Below are positions 1-9,329 of a stretch of 64,000 bases of DNA, one piece after another. A program made the translations under genes and the position numbers. The stretch spans positions 1,323,001 to 1,387,000 of the forward strand of contig NC_089035.1 of assembly GCF_034140825.1 (NCBI RefSeq). Reading direction: 5' to 3'. Below the pieces are notes generated by a model, which was not told the origin of the DNA, searched no databases, and worked only from the letters and a program-made list of their open reading frames with translations. Position 1 is the first letter of the stretch; the number at the start of each line of letters is the position of its first letter. This stretch comes from Oryza sativa Japonica Group (Eukaryota; Streptophyta; Magnoliopsida; Poales; Poaceae).

Positions 1-60
1 GGTGGTTCTCTGTTCAACACAAGGAATACTACTCATGGTATCTTTGCTACCCTGCAGAAG

Positions 61-541
61 GGAACCAGATCCTCTGACGTAGCGAGGGACGTCCAACGGC
101 TCTCGTCCGTCCATTCGGCATCGGACGGAGTCGAGCGAGCATAGCGATTAGACAAAGCCCATATGTTGCAGAAAAATCGGCCCACGCGACCTACAGCCAA
201 TCAGCCATCGACGCCGCCTCCGAGCCACAGCCGCCGGCGCCGCGAGGAAGCAAGTCGTCGCCGTCGGCGTCACCGCCACAGCCTGCGCCTCCCCAGCGAG
301 GTCCCCAGCTCGGGAGGTGCAGGCTGCGGTGGTGGCGGCGACGGCGCAGAGGCCTCCCCTCCCCCATTTGCTTCCTAGCGGAGCCGGCTGCTGTGGCTCA
401 GAGGTGGCGTCGATACCGCGTGGGCTGTTTTTTCTGCCATATGGGCCGAGCCTATCCGCTGTGCTCGCTCGACTCCGTCCGATGCCGAATGGACGGAGCA
501 GAGCCGTTGGACGTCCCTCTGACGTCAGAGGATCTGGTTCC
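61..541. mobile_element. Non-autonomous Mutator-like element (possible Pack-MULE)
   Basis: Seen directly: terminal inverted repeats of about 110 bp (61 to about 170, and about 435 to 541), starting GGAACCAGATCCTCTGACG at the left and ending in its reverse complement at the right. The element is flanked by a perfect 9-bp direct repeat, CTGCAGAAG, at 52-60 and 542-550. Long TIRs with a 9-bp target duplication define the Mutator superfamily. The 480-bp element has no transposase. Its middle (about 190-400) is GC-rich and proline/arginine-coding in several frames, as in Pack-MULEs that capture host exons. I do not recognise the source of that insert. Confidence 0.85.
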
Positions 542-683
542 CTGCAGAAGTATTTTATCTTCTCTTTTACGAATCTTTCAGTTACTGGTCCTAAAATACA
601 AGGGATTTTGGAGACGGAGAGAGTACCATACTACACAAAAATGCTTGATGCATAGTATCTACTCATGGCATGATACTTAATGT

Positions 684-939
684 ATAGTACTACCTCCGTT
701 TCAGGTTATAAAACGTTTTAACTTTGGTAAAGTCAAACTGTTTTAAATTTGACAGTTTGTAGAAAAAAATAATAACACTTTCAACCCAAGACAAATTTAT
801 TATGAAAATATATTCAGTTATTAATTTAATAAAACTAATTTGGTATTATAAATATTACTATATTTGTCTATAAAATTAGTTAAACTAAAAACTTAAAGTA
901 GTTTGACTCTAACCAAAGTCAAAACATCGAGTACTATAC
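684..939. mobile_element. Stowaway-like MITE
   Basis: AT-rich element of about 250 bp. GTATAGTACT near 684 reappears inverted near 939, and matching arms flank an AACTTTGG / CCAAAG core (about 720-735 and 910-920). The left end carries the CTACCTCCGT motif common to rice Stowaway/mariner-type MITEs. It abuts the next MITE. The exact ends are uncertain. Confidence 0.55.
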
Positions 940-941
940 TA

Positions 942-1057
942 CTCCCTCCGTCCCAAAAAAACCCAACCTAGGAGAGAATGTGACCATTTCTAGGAGAATG
1001 AATCTGGACTAAAGGGGTCACATCCCCTCCTTGGTTGGGTTTTCTTGACGGAGGGAG
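942..1057. mobile_element. Short Stowaway MITE (116 bp)
   Basis: Begins CTCCCTCCGTCCCAAAAAAA and ends as an inverted counterpart (...TTGACGGAGGGAG). Arms CCCAACC and GGTTGGG pair over most of the element. Flanked by TA at 940-941 and 1058-1059, the target of mariner/Stowaway elements. Confidence 0.8.
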
Positions 1058-1247
1058 TACTCCAGAGTGACACGAGAGCAGTGTCAGTGTAGACACTAGA
1101 CACCACTTATATTCAGATTCAAGATTAAAAGTTTGCTTTTTTTTTAATAAAGGGAGTACACCGTAGTATATAGTATTATGGAGTATGTATTTCCTCTTTT
1201 GATTTATCCTCAAAATTATTTTTTTGGAAGAGATAATACAAGTAGTA

Positions 1248-1495
1248 CTCCCTCCGTATTTTAATGTATGACGTCGTTGACTTTTTAAGCAACGTTTGAC
1301 CATTCGTTTTATTCAATTTTTTTTGAAAATATGAACATTCGTTTTATTCAAATGTTTATGTCATGCTTAAAGAACATTTGATGATAAATCAAGTCACAAA
1401 AAAATAAATGATAATTACAAAAAAAAATTTGAATAAGACGAACGGTTAAACGTTGGACAAAAAATCAACGGCGTCATACATTAAAATATGACGGT
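1248..1495. mobile_element. Stowaway-like MITE
   Basis: Left arm CTCCCTCCGTATTTTAATGT and the right arm near 1475-1490 are inverted copies. Inner arms GTTTGACCATTCG and CGAACGGTTAAAC also pair. Flanking TA at both ends. No coding capacity. Confidence 0.7.
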
Positions 1496-1535
1496 AGTAC
1501 TTTTTAGTAGTACTTTTTGGAAGGGGTATATGTTA

Positions 1536-1826
1536 CTCTCTCCTTCTTAAAATATAACAATTTCTAGCCTTTAAAATTTATTTCAAAATATAGCAATTTT
1601 TACCCCAACATTCTCTTATCAACCAATCAAAAACATATTTAACCGTTCGTCTTATTCAAAAACTTTTGTGAAATGTGTAAAACTATATGTATATATAAAA
1701 GTATATTTAACAATAAATCAAATGATAGGAAAAGAATTAATAATTACTTAAATTTTTTTGAATAAGATGAACGGTTAAACATTTTTAAAAAAGTCAACGG
1801 CGTCAAACATTTTGGGATTGAGGGAG
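1536..1826. mobile_element. Stowaway-like MITE
   Basis: Left end CTCTCTCCTTCTTAAAATAT, right end ...TTTGGGATTGAGGGAG, flanked by TA. Inner inverted arms (AACCGTTCGTCTTATTCAA against its reverse complement near 1760-1780) are shared with the MITE just upstream, so both belong to one family. Ends are diverged. Confidence 0.65.
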
Positions 1827-1859
1827 TATATAAGTTCCATAAATCTAAAAGTTTCCATT

Positions 1860-2765
1860 AAATAATAAAGAACCCACACACATGACTCCTCCATCCGCTT
1901 ACGCTTGCCCTTGGCGCTTGCTCCTACCAGCTTGCCTGCTGCTCATCCGCTTACGCAGGAACCTTGCCTGCTGCTTCAGCATTCTGCCAAAATAAAATAA
2001 AGATGACTGTCAATTAAACATTATGATTTAAATCTGACCCTAGTTTTATACGAAGAGGGGTAGTGTGCAGTCAGCAGTACTTCAAGGCATGTTGCTAATT
2101 AATGAGGTTAGTAGCCATGGCATCAATATACGTGGTTATAGGTAAATCTACAAAGGTTGTTACTATTGCCAGCAGCAGTTAAGACCACTGTTGGTTTTCA
2201 CCTTGCACTTCAGAATGCTGCATCTTTTAGAATCTACTTAGGCTTGTACCAATAGTGAATTCAGTAATTGATTTCAAAACCTCTATATTCATTAATTAGG
2301 CAATTCACTCAGGGAGACTCTGAAAATAATACTCAAACTGAGAGACTCTGAAAATAATTCTTAATTTCAAAATTACAACTATCAAAGTTCAACATGAGCC
2401 AGGTACTTTTCATTGGTTAAGACAAGAGAAGGAAGCTTGTATTGGATAAGTGAAACCACTATGAAATAATTCTACACCAAAGGAAACATAACACCAACAG
2501 TGTATACATTTGAAAATTGATTTTGAAACCTCTACATTCATTAACTAATTAGACAATCATCGAATGAACTTAGGCTTATACCAATTCTTAATTTAAAAAA
2601 TTATTACTAGCAAAGTTTAACATGAGCCTTGTAATGCTCGTTGGTTCATGAAGGGAAAGCTGGTGCACATATGACACACTAAGCAGTGTTCAATACTTGA
2701 ATGTAAATTAATGGTTGGCCAAATTAAGATGTCAATATTTTTTAGTACTAGTTAGTTGTACAAGT
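1860..2765. other. Spacer with a diverged internal duplication
   Basis: No gene seen. Two related stretches, about 2230-2345 and 2505-2600, share CTTAGGCTT(G/A)TACCAAT and a TTGAAACCTCTA(C/T)ATTCAT block, which suggests an old local duplication. About 1880-1975 has short direct repeats of a TCCGCTTACGC motif. This stretch lies downstream (3' side) of the DUF1618 gene. Confidence 0.4.
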
Positions 2766-2769
2766 GAAA

Positions 2770-4188
2770 CTAACTTGATGTGACAAATATAAGCGTCAAT
2801 TGAGTCTGAAACAAAGTAAAGCAGTAAAACAAACGATTGGGATGATCAGCTAGAGAAGTAAAGTGGGTGGCGATGAGTGTAGCAGTAGTTAGTAAATTAA
2901 GTACCTGGCGATCTTGTAGGTATGCACTGAAGTCAGAAGCAAGGAAGGTCATTGTAAACCACCGAAAGGTGGGCTTTTTAGAAATCTTGGTGGAGGACAG
3001 GACCTTGTTCTGCAGCATGTCGAAGCGGATCATATAATTTGCTTTGGGAACCAGCTGAATCCCAAGACTATCCCCGAACTCATTGAGTCGCGGTATTGGT
3101 TCCTCCTTGACATGATTTAGGACGGCATACATGATGCCATCTTCGTTGACGCCGAGGAGAGGGGAGAAGGGCAGAACATGTGGCAACCCCATCTGGTTGA
3201 AGCTCTCGCTCGCCCAGATGTCTCCGACAGTCAATGTCGTTTCCTCCTTCCAGTGCTTGAAATCTGGGGACAGTGACCATGTCTTGAGCTTCACCTCGTT
3301 GGCGGGACAAGAAGCTTCTTCGCAGTAGCCGATCAAGGCGAGGAACTTGATGGCACCAGAGACGCGGCCGATGGAACGGTGTCCATCTGGGCTGAAGCAA
3401 TGGCGGGGCTTGTCGTGGGCGTCGATGCAGTGTCGCAACGGGACGAACACTAGCCTGGGGCCTTGCGGTGATGACAAGATTTCGTCGCAAATCAAGATGC
3501 CCTTGAGGAGATCAACCCAGAAGATGGTGCCGGCGAAGGAGAAGGCCGTGTCGATGTGGAAGAAGTAGGTCGGGCCACAGAGATGTGGAGGGAGAGGGAG
3601 GTGAGGAATCGACGACTGGATCCACTCGCCGCCGTTCTTGACCCGCGCGAAGATGGTGGCCTTGGGGAGCGCGGGGTTGATCCCTCTACGGGAGCAGGAG
3701 GTGACGATGTCGGCGAGGATGTAATCATCATCATCGGCGCCGGCGGCGGAGACGAGGACAGCGCTGCGACCGAGGGGAACGAAGACCGAATCCGGAACTG
3801 GGGGGATAGCGGTGAGGTGGTTGTTGGAGGCGTCGTAGAGGAGGTAGCATCGATGGGCGTAGATGACGACGATGCCCTTGTGGGTGCCGGAGATCTCGCC
3901 GATCCCAAGCAGAGTCGTTCTAGCCGGCGGCGGCAGCAGCATGTGCAGGCTGCTTGCTTGAGGTGGGTCGGCGAGGAAGGCGACGGGTTTCACGGACGGC
4001 GCCATGCGCCGCTCCATCTCCTCCGCGGAACCCATCATCTGCACTCTACTCCAGCTCCATCCGCCGGCCTCGATTGTGGCCGCAACATCTGCGTCTCTGC
4101 TCGCGCCACCGCTGGTTAACCCTGCTGCTTCCACGAAACGCACCACGCGTTCCAGCAACACACAGGGAGGAGGCCTGGGGTCTGCCAT
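2770..4188 (-). CDS. DUF1618-family protein
   Basis: The open frame reads through to 4329 on the minus strand. The preferred start is the ATG at 4188 (MADPRPPPC), because the 17 codons furthest upstream lie inside a transposon. The resulting protein is about 470 residues. Family features seen: an N-terminal stretch with VKPVAFLADPP, then a beta-rich region (YLLYDASNNHLTAIPPVPDS, GTIFWVDLLKGILICDE) and a C-terminal KTWSLSPDFKHWKEE segment. These are hallmarks of the grass-expanded DUF1618 (PF07762) proteins, whose function is unknown. No signal peptide or membrane segment is evident. The last ~40 residues may not be coding: a good splice donor (CAG/gtac at 2904-2901) follows LQDRQ, so a short 3' exon further down is plausible. 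Codon use is GC-rich in the 5' half, as in many grass genes. Confidence 0.75.
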   Translation of the reverse strand: MADPRPPPCVLLERVVRFVEAAGLTSGGASRDADVAATIEAGGWSWSRVQMMGSAEEMERRMAPSVKPVAFLADPPQASSLHMLLPPPARTTLLGIGEISGTHKGIVVIYAHRCYLLYDASNNHLTAIPPVPDSVFVPLGRSAVLVSAAGADDDDYILADIVTSCSRRGINPALPKATIFARVKNGGEWIQSSIPHLPLPPHLCGPTYFFHIDTAFSFAGTIFWVDLLKGILICDEILSSPQGPRLVFVPLRHCIDAHDKPRHCFSPDGHRSIGRVSGAIKFLALIGYCEEASCPANEVKLKTWSLSPDFKHWKEETTLTVGDIWASESFNQMGLPHVLPFSPLLGVNEDGIMYAVLNHVKEEPIPRLNEFGDSLGIQLVPKANYMIRFDMLQNKVLSSTKISKKPTFRWFTMTFLASDFSAYLQDRQVLNLLTTATLIATHFTSLADHPNRLFYCFTLFQTQLTLIFVTSS

Positions 4189-4277
4189 GGTTGCTGTTAG
4201 GAGGCTAGGGTTTGCTTCGTCGGCTCCAACAGCAAGATTAGAAGAAGAAGAAGAAGAGGCGATAAGGGTTTGGGGAA

Positions 4278-4900
4278 GAGAGAATCCCTTATATGCCACT
4301 AGAATTTGGCCAGTTTCCTTATATGCCACTCAAAATTGGCTTCTCCCTTATATGCCACTAGTTCAAGTTTTTCCACCATTTTACGCCACTCCCACCACTA
4401 TAGTGTTAGTTGACTGTTAGTCAAAGGTTAGTTTTTTCGTAAATGACCAATATGCCCTCTCAACTAAAAAATGTGTAAACTTCAAAAAATCATAACTAAT
4501 TTATTTTAAATCCTTTTTGAGTGAACAAAATTTTGTCAGAACCAGTGAAAAATGCTCTTTATATTAAAAATATTGTTGGAAAACTGCATGTTTTATGCTT
4601 ACATTGAAAATTTATTTGTGATGGTAATGGCTAAAATTGCATGTGATGCAGAAAAAATCAATTTTCATATGTTGTATCCTAGCTATATTAGTACTAAAAT
4701 ATCTATTATTGGTTGTATACTAATTCTAAAGGGCAAATGCGTCTTTTTACAATGAAGTTAACGGTCAACTGACGGTGGACTGATGGCAATGGCATAAAAG
4801 GGAGGAAAAACTTGAACCGGTGGTATAAAAGGGAGAAGCCAATTTGAAGTGGCATATAAGGGAGCCCGTTAATTTAGAGTGGCATATAAGGGATTCTATC
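4278..4900. mobile_element. Mutator-like element in the 5' region of the DUF1618 gene
   Basis: Flanked by the perfect 9-bp repeat TTTGGGGAA at 4269-4277 and 4901-4909. Terminal inverted repeats read GA(G/T)AGAATCCCTTATATGC. The motif CCTTATATGCCACT is repeated three times inside the left end and, inverted, as related copies at the right end (about 4795-4890), so the subterminal regions are arrays. The centre is AT-rich with no transposase. It lies 90 bp upstream of the probable start codon of the DUF1618 gene and so forms its 5'UTR/promoter. Confidence 0.88.
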
Positions 4901-5279
4901 TTTGGGGAATTCATTCCTTCCTTCCTTCTTGTCGTCTGTAGATCTGGACACGGACGCCAATCCTCGGCCCACGGGCCCAGGGACACGGACGGACGGATGG
5001 AGATCTGAGTCGGCGTCGCTGGACGGTGGATGTGCTACCTTGGCTCCTCAAATCTGTAGACATATACAAGATCAATCATGTAAAATTGATCATGCAAAAA
5101 TATAAAAAAGATCAAATCATATGTAAAATTGATGTTACACAATATGTAACTAACTTATTTAAAACATTTTATATTTATAGATATCATTAGTCAAAGTAGC
5201 ATCTTGAAGACTGTGTCGAAGTCTAAAAGTGCTTATATTTTGAGACAAAGAGAGTCCAAACACCCCGTGCGACACTGGA

Positions 5280-6176
5280 TGTGACATTACAAAATTTTAC
5301 ACTAGGGTCCTGTTTAAATTTTTCTCTAAAATTTTTCACCATGTCACATCGAACGTTTAAAACCTGCATCCATATCTCTATCTTTATCTCTACTTTACTT
5401 AAAAATTTTGAAAAATTTCCGTCGTCCGTGCAAAAAGTGCGAAAACATTTTTCTGCCCGATTAAAAAAAAGTGTGAAAAAGGATTTCCTTCTTCCGTAAA
5501 AGAAGGAAAGAAAGATTTCTGTACGGCAAAAAAAAAACGCGAAAAAAAGTGCGAAATTTTTTTCTGATAAAAAAAAGTGGGAAAAAAGGGCTAAACAAAG
5601 GAAAAAAATAGTGCGAAAAAAAGATTTATGTCCGATTTAAAAAGAAAATCCCGTCTTCAGTGCCAAAAAAAACGAGCGCAAACATTTTATTCTGTCCGAT
5701 TAAAAAAAGTGTGAAAAAAGGTTTCCGTTTTCCGTAAAAAAAAGGGAAAAAATAGTGCGAAAGAAAGATTTCTGTTGGATTTTAACAAAAATAGTACGTA
5801 TAAACCGGTCCTCCTAAAAAAAGGTTATTGGAAAAAAATTCCCGTGCAACGTTAAAAAAAATGTCCGACCTCATAAGAACCGATTGATTTTCCAAAAATT
5901 CATAAAAAGAAGAGGTTGGTGGGAAAAAACCAGTTAAAGAAACCGGTTCGGCATTTTTAGCTTTTCCAAATATTCTTCAAAGTAGATTTGGAAACTTAAA
6001 AGCGAATTCAATTTTCCCCAATCGAATTACTTTTTTTATTCATAGAAATTATCATATATCAAAATCCACCTAAAGAGATCAAAGTTTATATAAACCGCGC
6101 GAGAAAAAAAAACCCTTATAAAAAACGCTCCGAAGAAATTGTTAGAGTAAAAACTTTATAAGAAAAAGATAAAAAA
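5280..6176. repeat. A-rich degenerate tandem-like repeat region
   Basis: About 900 bp composed of variants of AAAAAAGTG(C/T)GAAAAA alternating with TTTCTGTCCGATTAAAAA and TTCCGTAAAA. At least ten variants occur between 5430 and 5790. No open frame of note and no match to a family I recognise. It ends abruptly where SINA-like coding similarity begins (about 6177), so it marks the 5' truncation point of that fragment. Confidence 0.55.
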
Positions 6177-6286
6177 GGCGTGTTCGTCCTGCTCAACGGG
6201 CGGCGACGTCCCCATGGGACGCTCGCTGTCGCTGGTCACCGTCGGCCCTCCGCCGCCGCCGCAACGCGGGACATCCTACGGACCTC

Positions 6287-7270
6287 GTGTGTTTGGTTGG
6301 TGGGATATACCCGGATAGGACATGGCCGCCGCTTTTTGGAGAGTGTTTGGTTGCTGGGCGAAAGTGGGATAGGGCGGCCCGGAGGGGAATATTCCCCTCA
6401 GATGCTGGATAGAGGGATCCAGCCGATTTGGCCGGATGTAGCCGCCCGAGGCTCGGGCGAGCCGGGCAAGCGAGTCGTGTGACTCGCGTCACCCCTCACC
6501 ACGACGACGCGAGCGAGGCGGCGGATAGGACGGCCGGCGCGGGCGACGAGCGAGGCGGCGGATAGGACGGTCGGCGCGGGCGACGAGCGCGGTGGCCGGC
6601 GAGAGAGAAGGAGAGCTCGGCAGCCGGCGCGGGCGACGAGAGAGGAGGTGAGCTCGAGGGCCGGCGCGGGCGACGAGAGAGGAGGCGAGCTCGGCGGCCG
6701 GCGAGAGAGAAGGCGAGCTCGGCAGCCGGCGTGGGCGACGAGAGAGGAGACGAGCTCGGCAGCCGCCGCGATGACGATGAGAATGCGGCGACGACGACAA
6801 CGATGCGGGCGGCGAGCGCCGCGTCGGCGGGAGGAGGTGGCGGCGGCGGCGGCCGACGGGAGGAAGCGGCCGGTGGGAGGAGGCGAGCAGCAACCGGCAG
6901 GAGGAGGCGGCTAGCGGGAAGAGGCGGCGGCGACGAGCCCCAGATCCGGCCGTGTTTTTTTTCTTTTTTTTCTTTTTTTCTTTTTTCTATGTGTATTTAT
7001 AATGGAAATAGTGGTGTAAAATTGTATTATGTATTAATTTGATGGGGGTATATTCACCATCTCAAGTGGAGAGGTGACCACACCTACAAATCCATCATAC
7101 TCCCTCCAACCAAACAAAAAATTGGATCACCAAATCCACCTTCGTCCCTACAACCAAATAAAAAACTGGATCGCCATATTCACACAACCAAACAAAAAAA
7201 CTGGACTGCCATATCCAACAGAATATGAACCGCCATATCCCATCCAACCTTGAGCAATAACCAAACACAC
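6287..7270. mobile_element. DNA transposon inserted in the SINA-like fragment
   Basis: Ends are inverted: GTGTGTTTGGTT at 6287-6298 and AACCAAACACAC at 7259-7270. The right subterminal part has three or four copies of CAACCAAA(C/T)AAAAAACTGGAT-like units (7105-7215). The middle (6490-6950) is very GC-rich and partly a minisatellite. I found no clean target duplication, so the superfamily is unassigned. Boundaries follow from the interrupted similarity on both sides. Confidence 0.65.
6515..6765. repeat. GC-rich minisatellite inside the transposon
   Basis: Imperfect tandem units of roughly 35-60 bp built on CGGCGCGGGCGACGAG(A/C)GAG followed by GCGAGCTCGGC. At least five units are visible, some with an extra GGCCGGCGAGAGAGAAGG insert. 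Any proline/arginine- or glycine/arginine-rich reading frames here are by-products of the repeat. Confidence 0.7.
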
Positions 7271-7775
7271 CCAAGGTGGGCGCCGTGGACGGGCTCGATC
7301 ATCTGTCGATATCGGGCACCATTCCGCGCGTCCGATGCGTGCAGAGGGGTTCGAGGCCAAATCGTTTCTGTTCGTGCCGGATGCTTACTTGGGGCTCGTC
7401 CGGCACCATCGACGTCACGGTGACCATCGGATGATGCTTCGGTTGGATCTTGCTTTTGGGCCACACTCGAGTCTCTATCTATGAAGTGTTAGTGTTAGCT
7501 TTCAGGTTTAGTAGTTCTTGTGTACTAGATGGTAATCCTTTTCCACGACTAATTTTGCTTTGCCTCTTGCACGACGTGGTTTATGTGATGCAACGAAGAA
7601 TAGAGGCTTGCATGAATGCATGTAAGTAGTACCCAGCTTGTATGCAATGCTCTACTACTATATATCTTGTGCTACTACTTGTTGGAATGTAGCCTTTGCT
7701 AGCTAATTGAATTGCAGCTACTGGAGGAAAATCGCAATTTTTCTAACCTTGTGATGTTCTAGTCTTAAGTAGTAC

Positions 7776-9329
7776 CACTACGCCAGATCGGCCCATCTGT
7801 GACGGCCTATTAGTGATGGACCAAAGTGCCTCGTCAGAGATAACCTCATCTGTGACAGGTTGCAATAAATCACGTCATAGATAGGGCTCAAAAAAAATAA
7901 CCTGTCACTGGTAACTACTCGCCTGTGACGGCTCTACATAAAGACCCGACACACAGCATCTTTAACGTGTCCATATATAGACTCGTCAATGATGACCTCT
8001 TACCTGTGACGGGTTTTAAGTTTGTAATCCGTCACAGGTGATATACCTCATCTCAAACGCATTCGATTTTTATACCCGTCACTGGTGACTTAAAAAAAAA
8101 TAAAACCCCCACCCCCACCCCCACCCAGGGGGCCCACCACCCACCCACCAGTCTCTTCTCTTCTCTTCTCTCTTCCTCCTCTCGATCTTCTCGCTTCCTC
8201 CTCTCTTCTCTCTTCTCTCGATCTGCCGACCACCGGCGGTCGCCCCGTCCACCCTCCCCCCTCCCCCCACAACCACCGTCGCCTCATCCACCCTCTCCCC
8301 TCCCCCCACGACCACCGGCTGCCGCGGCCTCCTGCCTCCCTCCACCTCGCTCGTCGCCGGCCTCCAGGAGCCGCCTCCTCCCCCCGTCTCCTGACAACCG
8401 GTCGCCGGATCCGGTCTCGACGAGTTTGGGGGACGCGGATCCAGCGACCGCCGCCTCCTGACCGCCGACGTCTGCGGCCACCTCCCCCACCTCCTGACCG
8501 CTGCGTTCTCTCCGCCGACCGCCAGCCGCCGCCGCCTCCCTCACCTCCCGACGGTAGCCGACGGATCCGGATCCGGCGATAGCCGCCTCCCCCGCCTACC
8601 GACCACCGACCGCCGGATCTGGCGGGCCCATGGGATCCGGCGGGTAGCCAGATCTACTGGCTGCCTTCTCCTCTACCACCGGACCACCAGCCACCGGATC
8701 TGGTGGACGTCTGTAGCCTCCCCCCTGACGTCCTCCGCCACGCAGATACGGAGGCCGCCGCCTCCATCCCCAACCGTTGGTGTCTGCGTCCTCCACGTCT
8801 CCTTCACCCACAAGCGCCGCCACCATTTCCAACTCGGTTGGCTACATTCATTGCTAATTTTCATTGCCAAATTTCAGATTGGGCTATATCTTGATTGCTT
8901 GTGTGGATTCTTAGTTTGTTAAGATGGAGATCATTACTGTATGATGTATATTGTTACTTAAGTTGTGTGATCTGTGATATATATTACTTGTGTGGATGTG
9001 CTTCACATGTTGTTGTTCTCTGATGTTAACAGATCTAAGAATAAAATGCAAAGTTTCTACAAATAAAATGTACAAATAAAATGCAAAGTTATTGTGTCTT
9101 GTTCTCTAAATTGTTCTCTTGCATATCGAGATATTGCTGTGGGCTGAGGGCGTTTGAATTTTTTTTTGGGTGATTTTTCCTACCTGTGACGGGTGGTAAA
9201 TTAAACCTGTCAGTGGTGATAGACACCTTTGACGGGCTGAAAATAGCCACCCATCGTAGGTGATTCTCATCTGTGACGGGCCGAAAATACTGGGCCGTAA
9301 GATGATAGTAACATTTTTAGAGACTAGTG
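7776..9329. mobile_element. Non-autonomous CACTA-like element
   Basis: Begins CACTACGCCAGA at 7776, a standard CACTA terminus. Subterminal repeats CTGTGACGG(G/C) occur at about 7797, 7922, 8006, 9185 and 9253, with variants CTGTGACAGG and GTCACTGGT, the array typical of rice En/Spm-like elements. The right end is tentatively TAGTG at 9325-9329, but the flanking trinucleotides differ (TAC and TTA), so the right boundary may be degraded. The centre (8095-8830) is a C/T-rich stretch without transposase. It lies in the 3' flank of the SINA-like fragment. Confidence 0.7.

Larger units (their letters stand above)
6177..7434 (+). pseudogene. SINA-like E3 ligase fragment, split by a transposon
   Basis: Two pieces match the C-terminal half of the intact SINA-like genes nearby. 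Piece 1 (6177-6286) matches the stretch coding FLLLNGGDVLSGRSLSLVSV. Piece 2 (7271-7434) matches GTVPCVRRLEGF...KAFLFVPDSYWGSS and ends in a TGA stop at 7432-7434. The 3' flank to about 7760 also resembles the 3'UTR of the gene at 12.5 kb. RING, zinc fingers and promoter are missing. The two pieces are adjacent in the paralogues; here 984 bp of inserted DNA separates them. Non-functional remnant. Confidence 0.8.

Noticed and set aside
163-680. Overlapping proline/arginine-rich open frames at the start of the window
   Set aside because: They lie inside a Mutator-like element with intact inverted repeats and occur in several frames at once, as expected of GC-rich DNA.
3131-4119. Long frames opposite and alternative to the DUF1618 gene
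   Set aside because: Shadows of the GC-rich coding strand. Only the minus-strand frame shows family motifs.
8079-8900. Glycine- and proline-rich frames in the CACTA-like element
   Set aside because: A C/T-rich interior gives open frames on both strands. No transposase or captured gene is recognisable.
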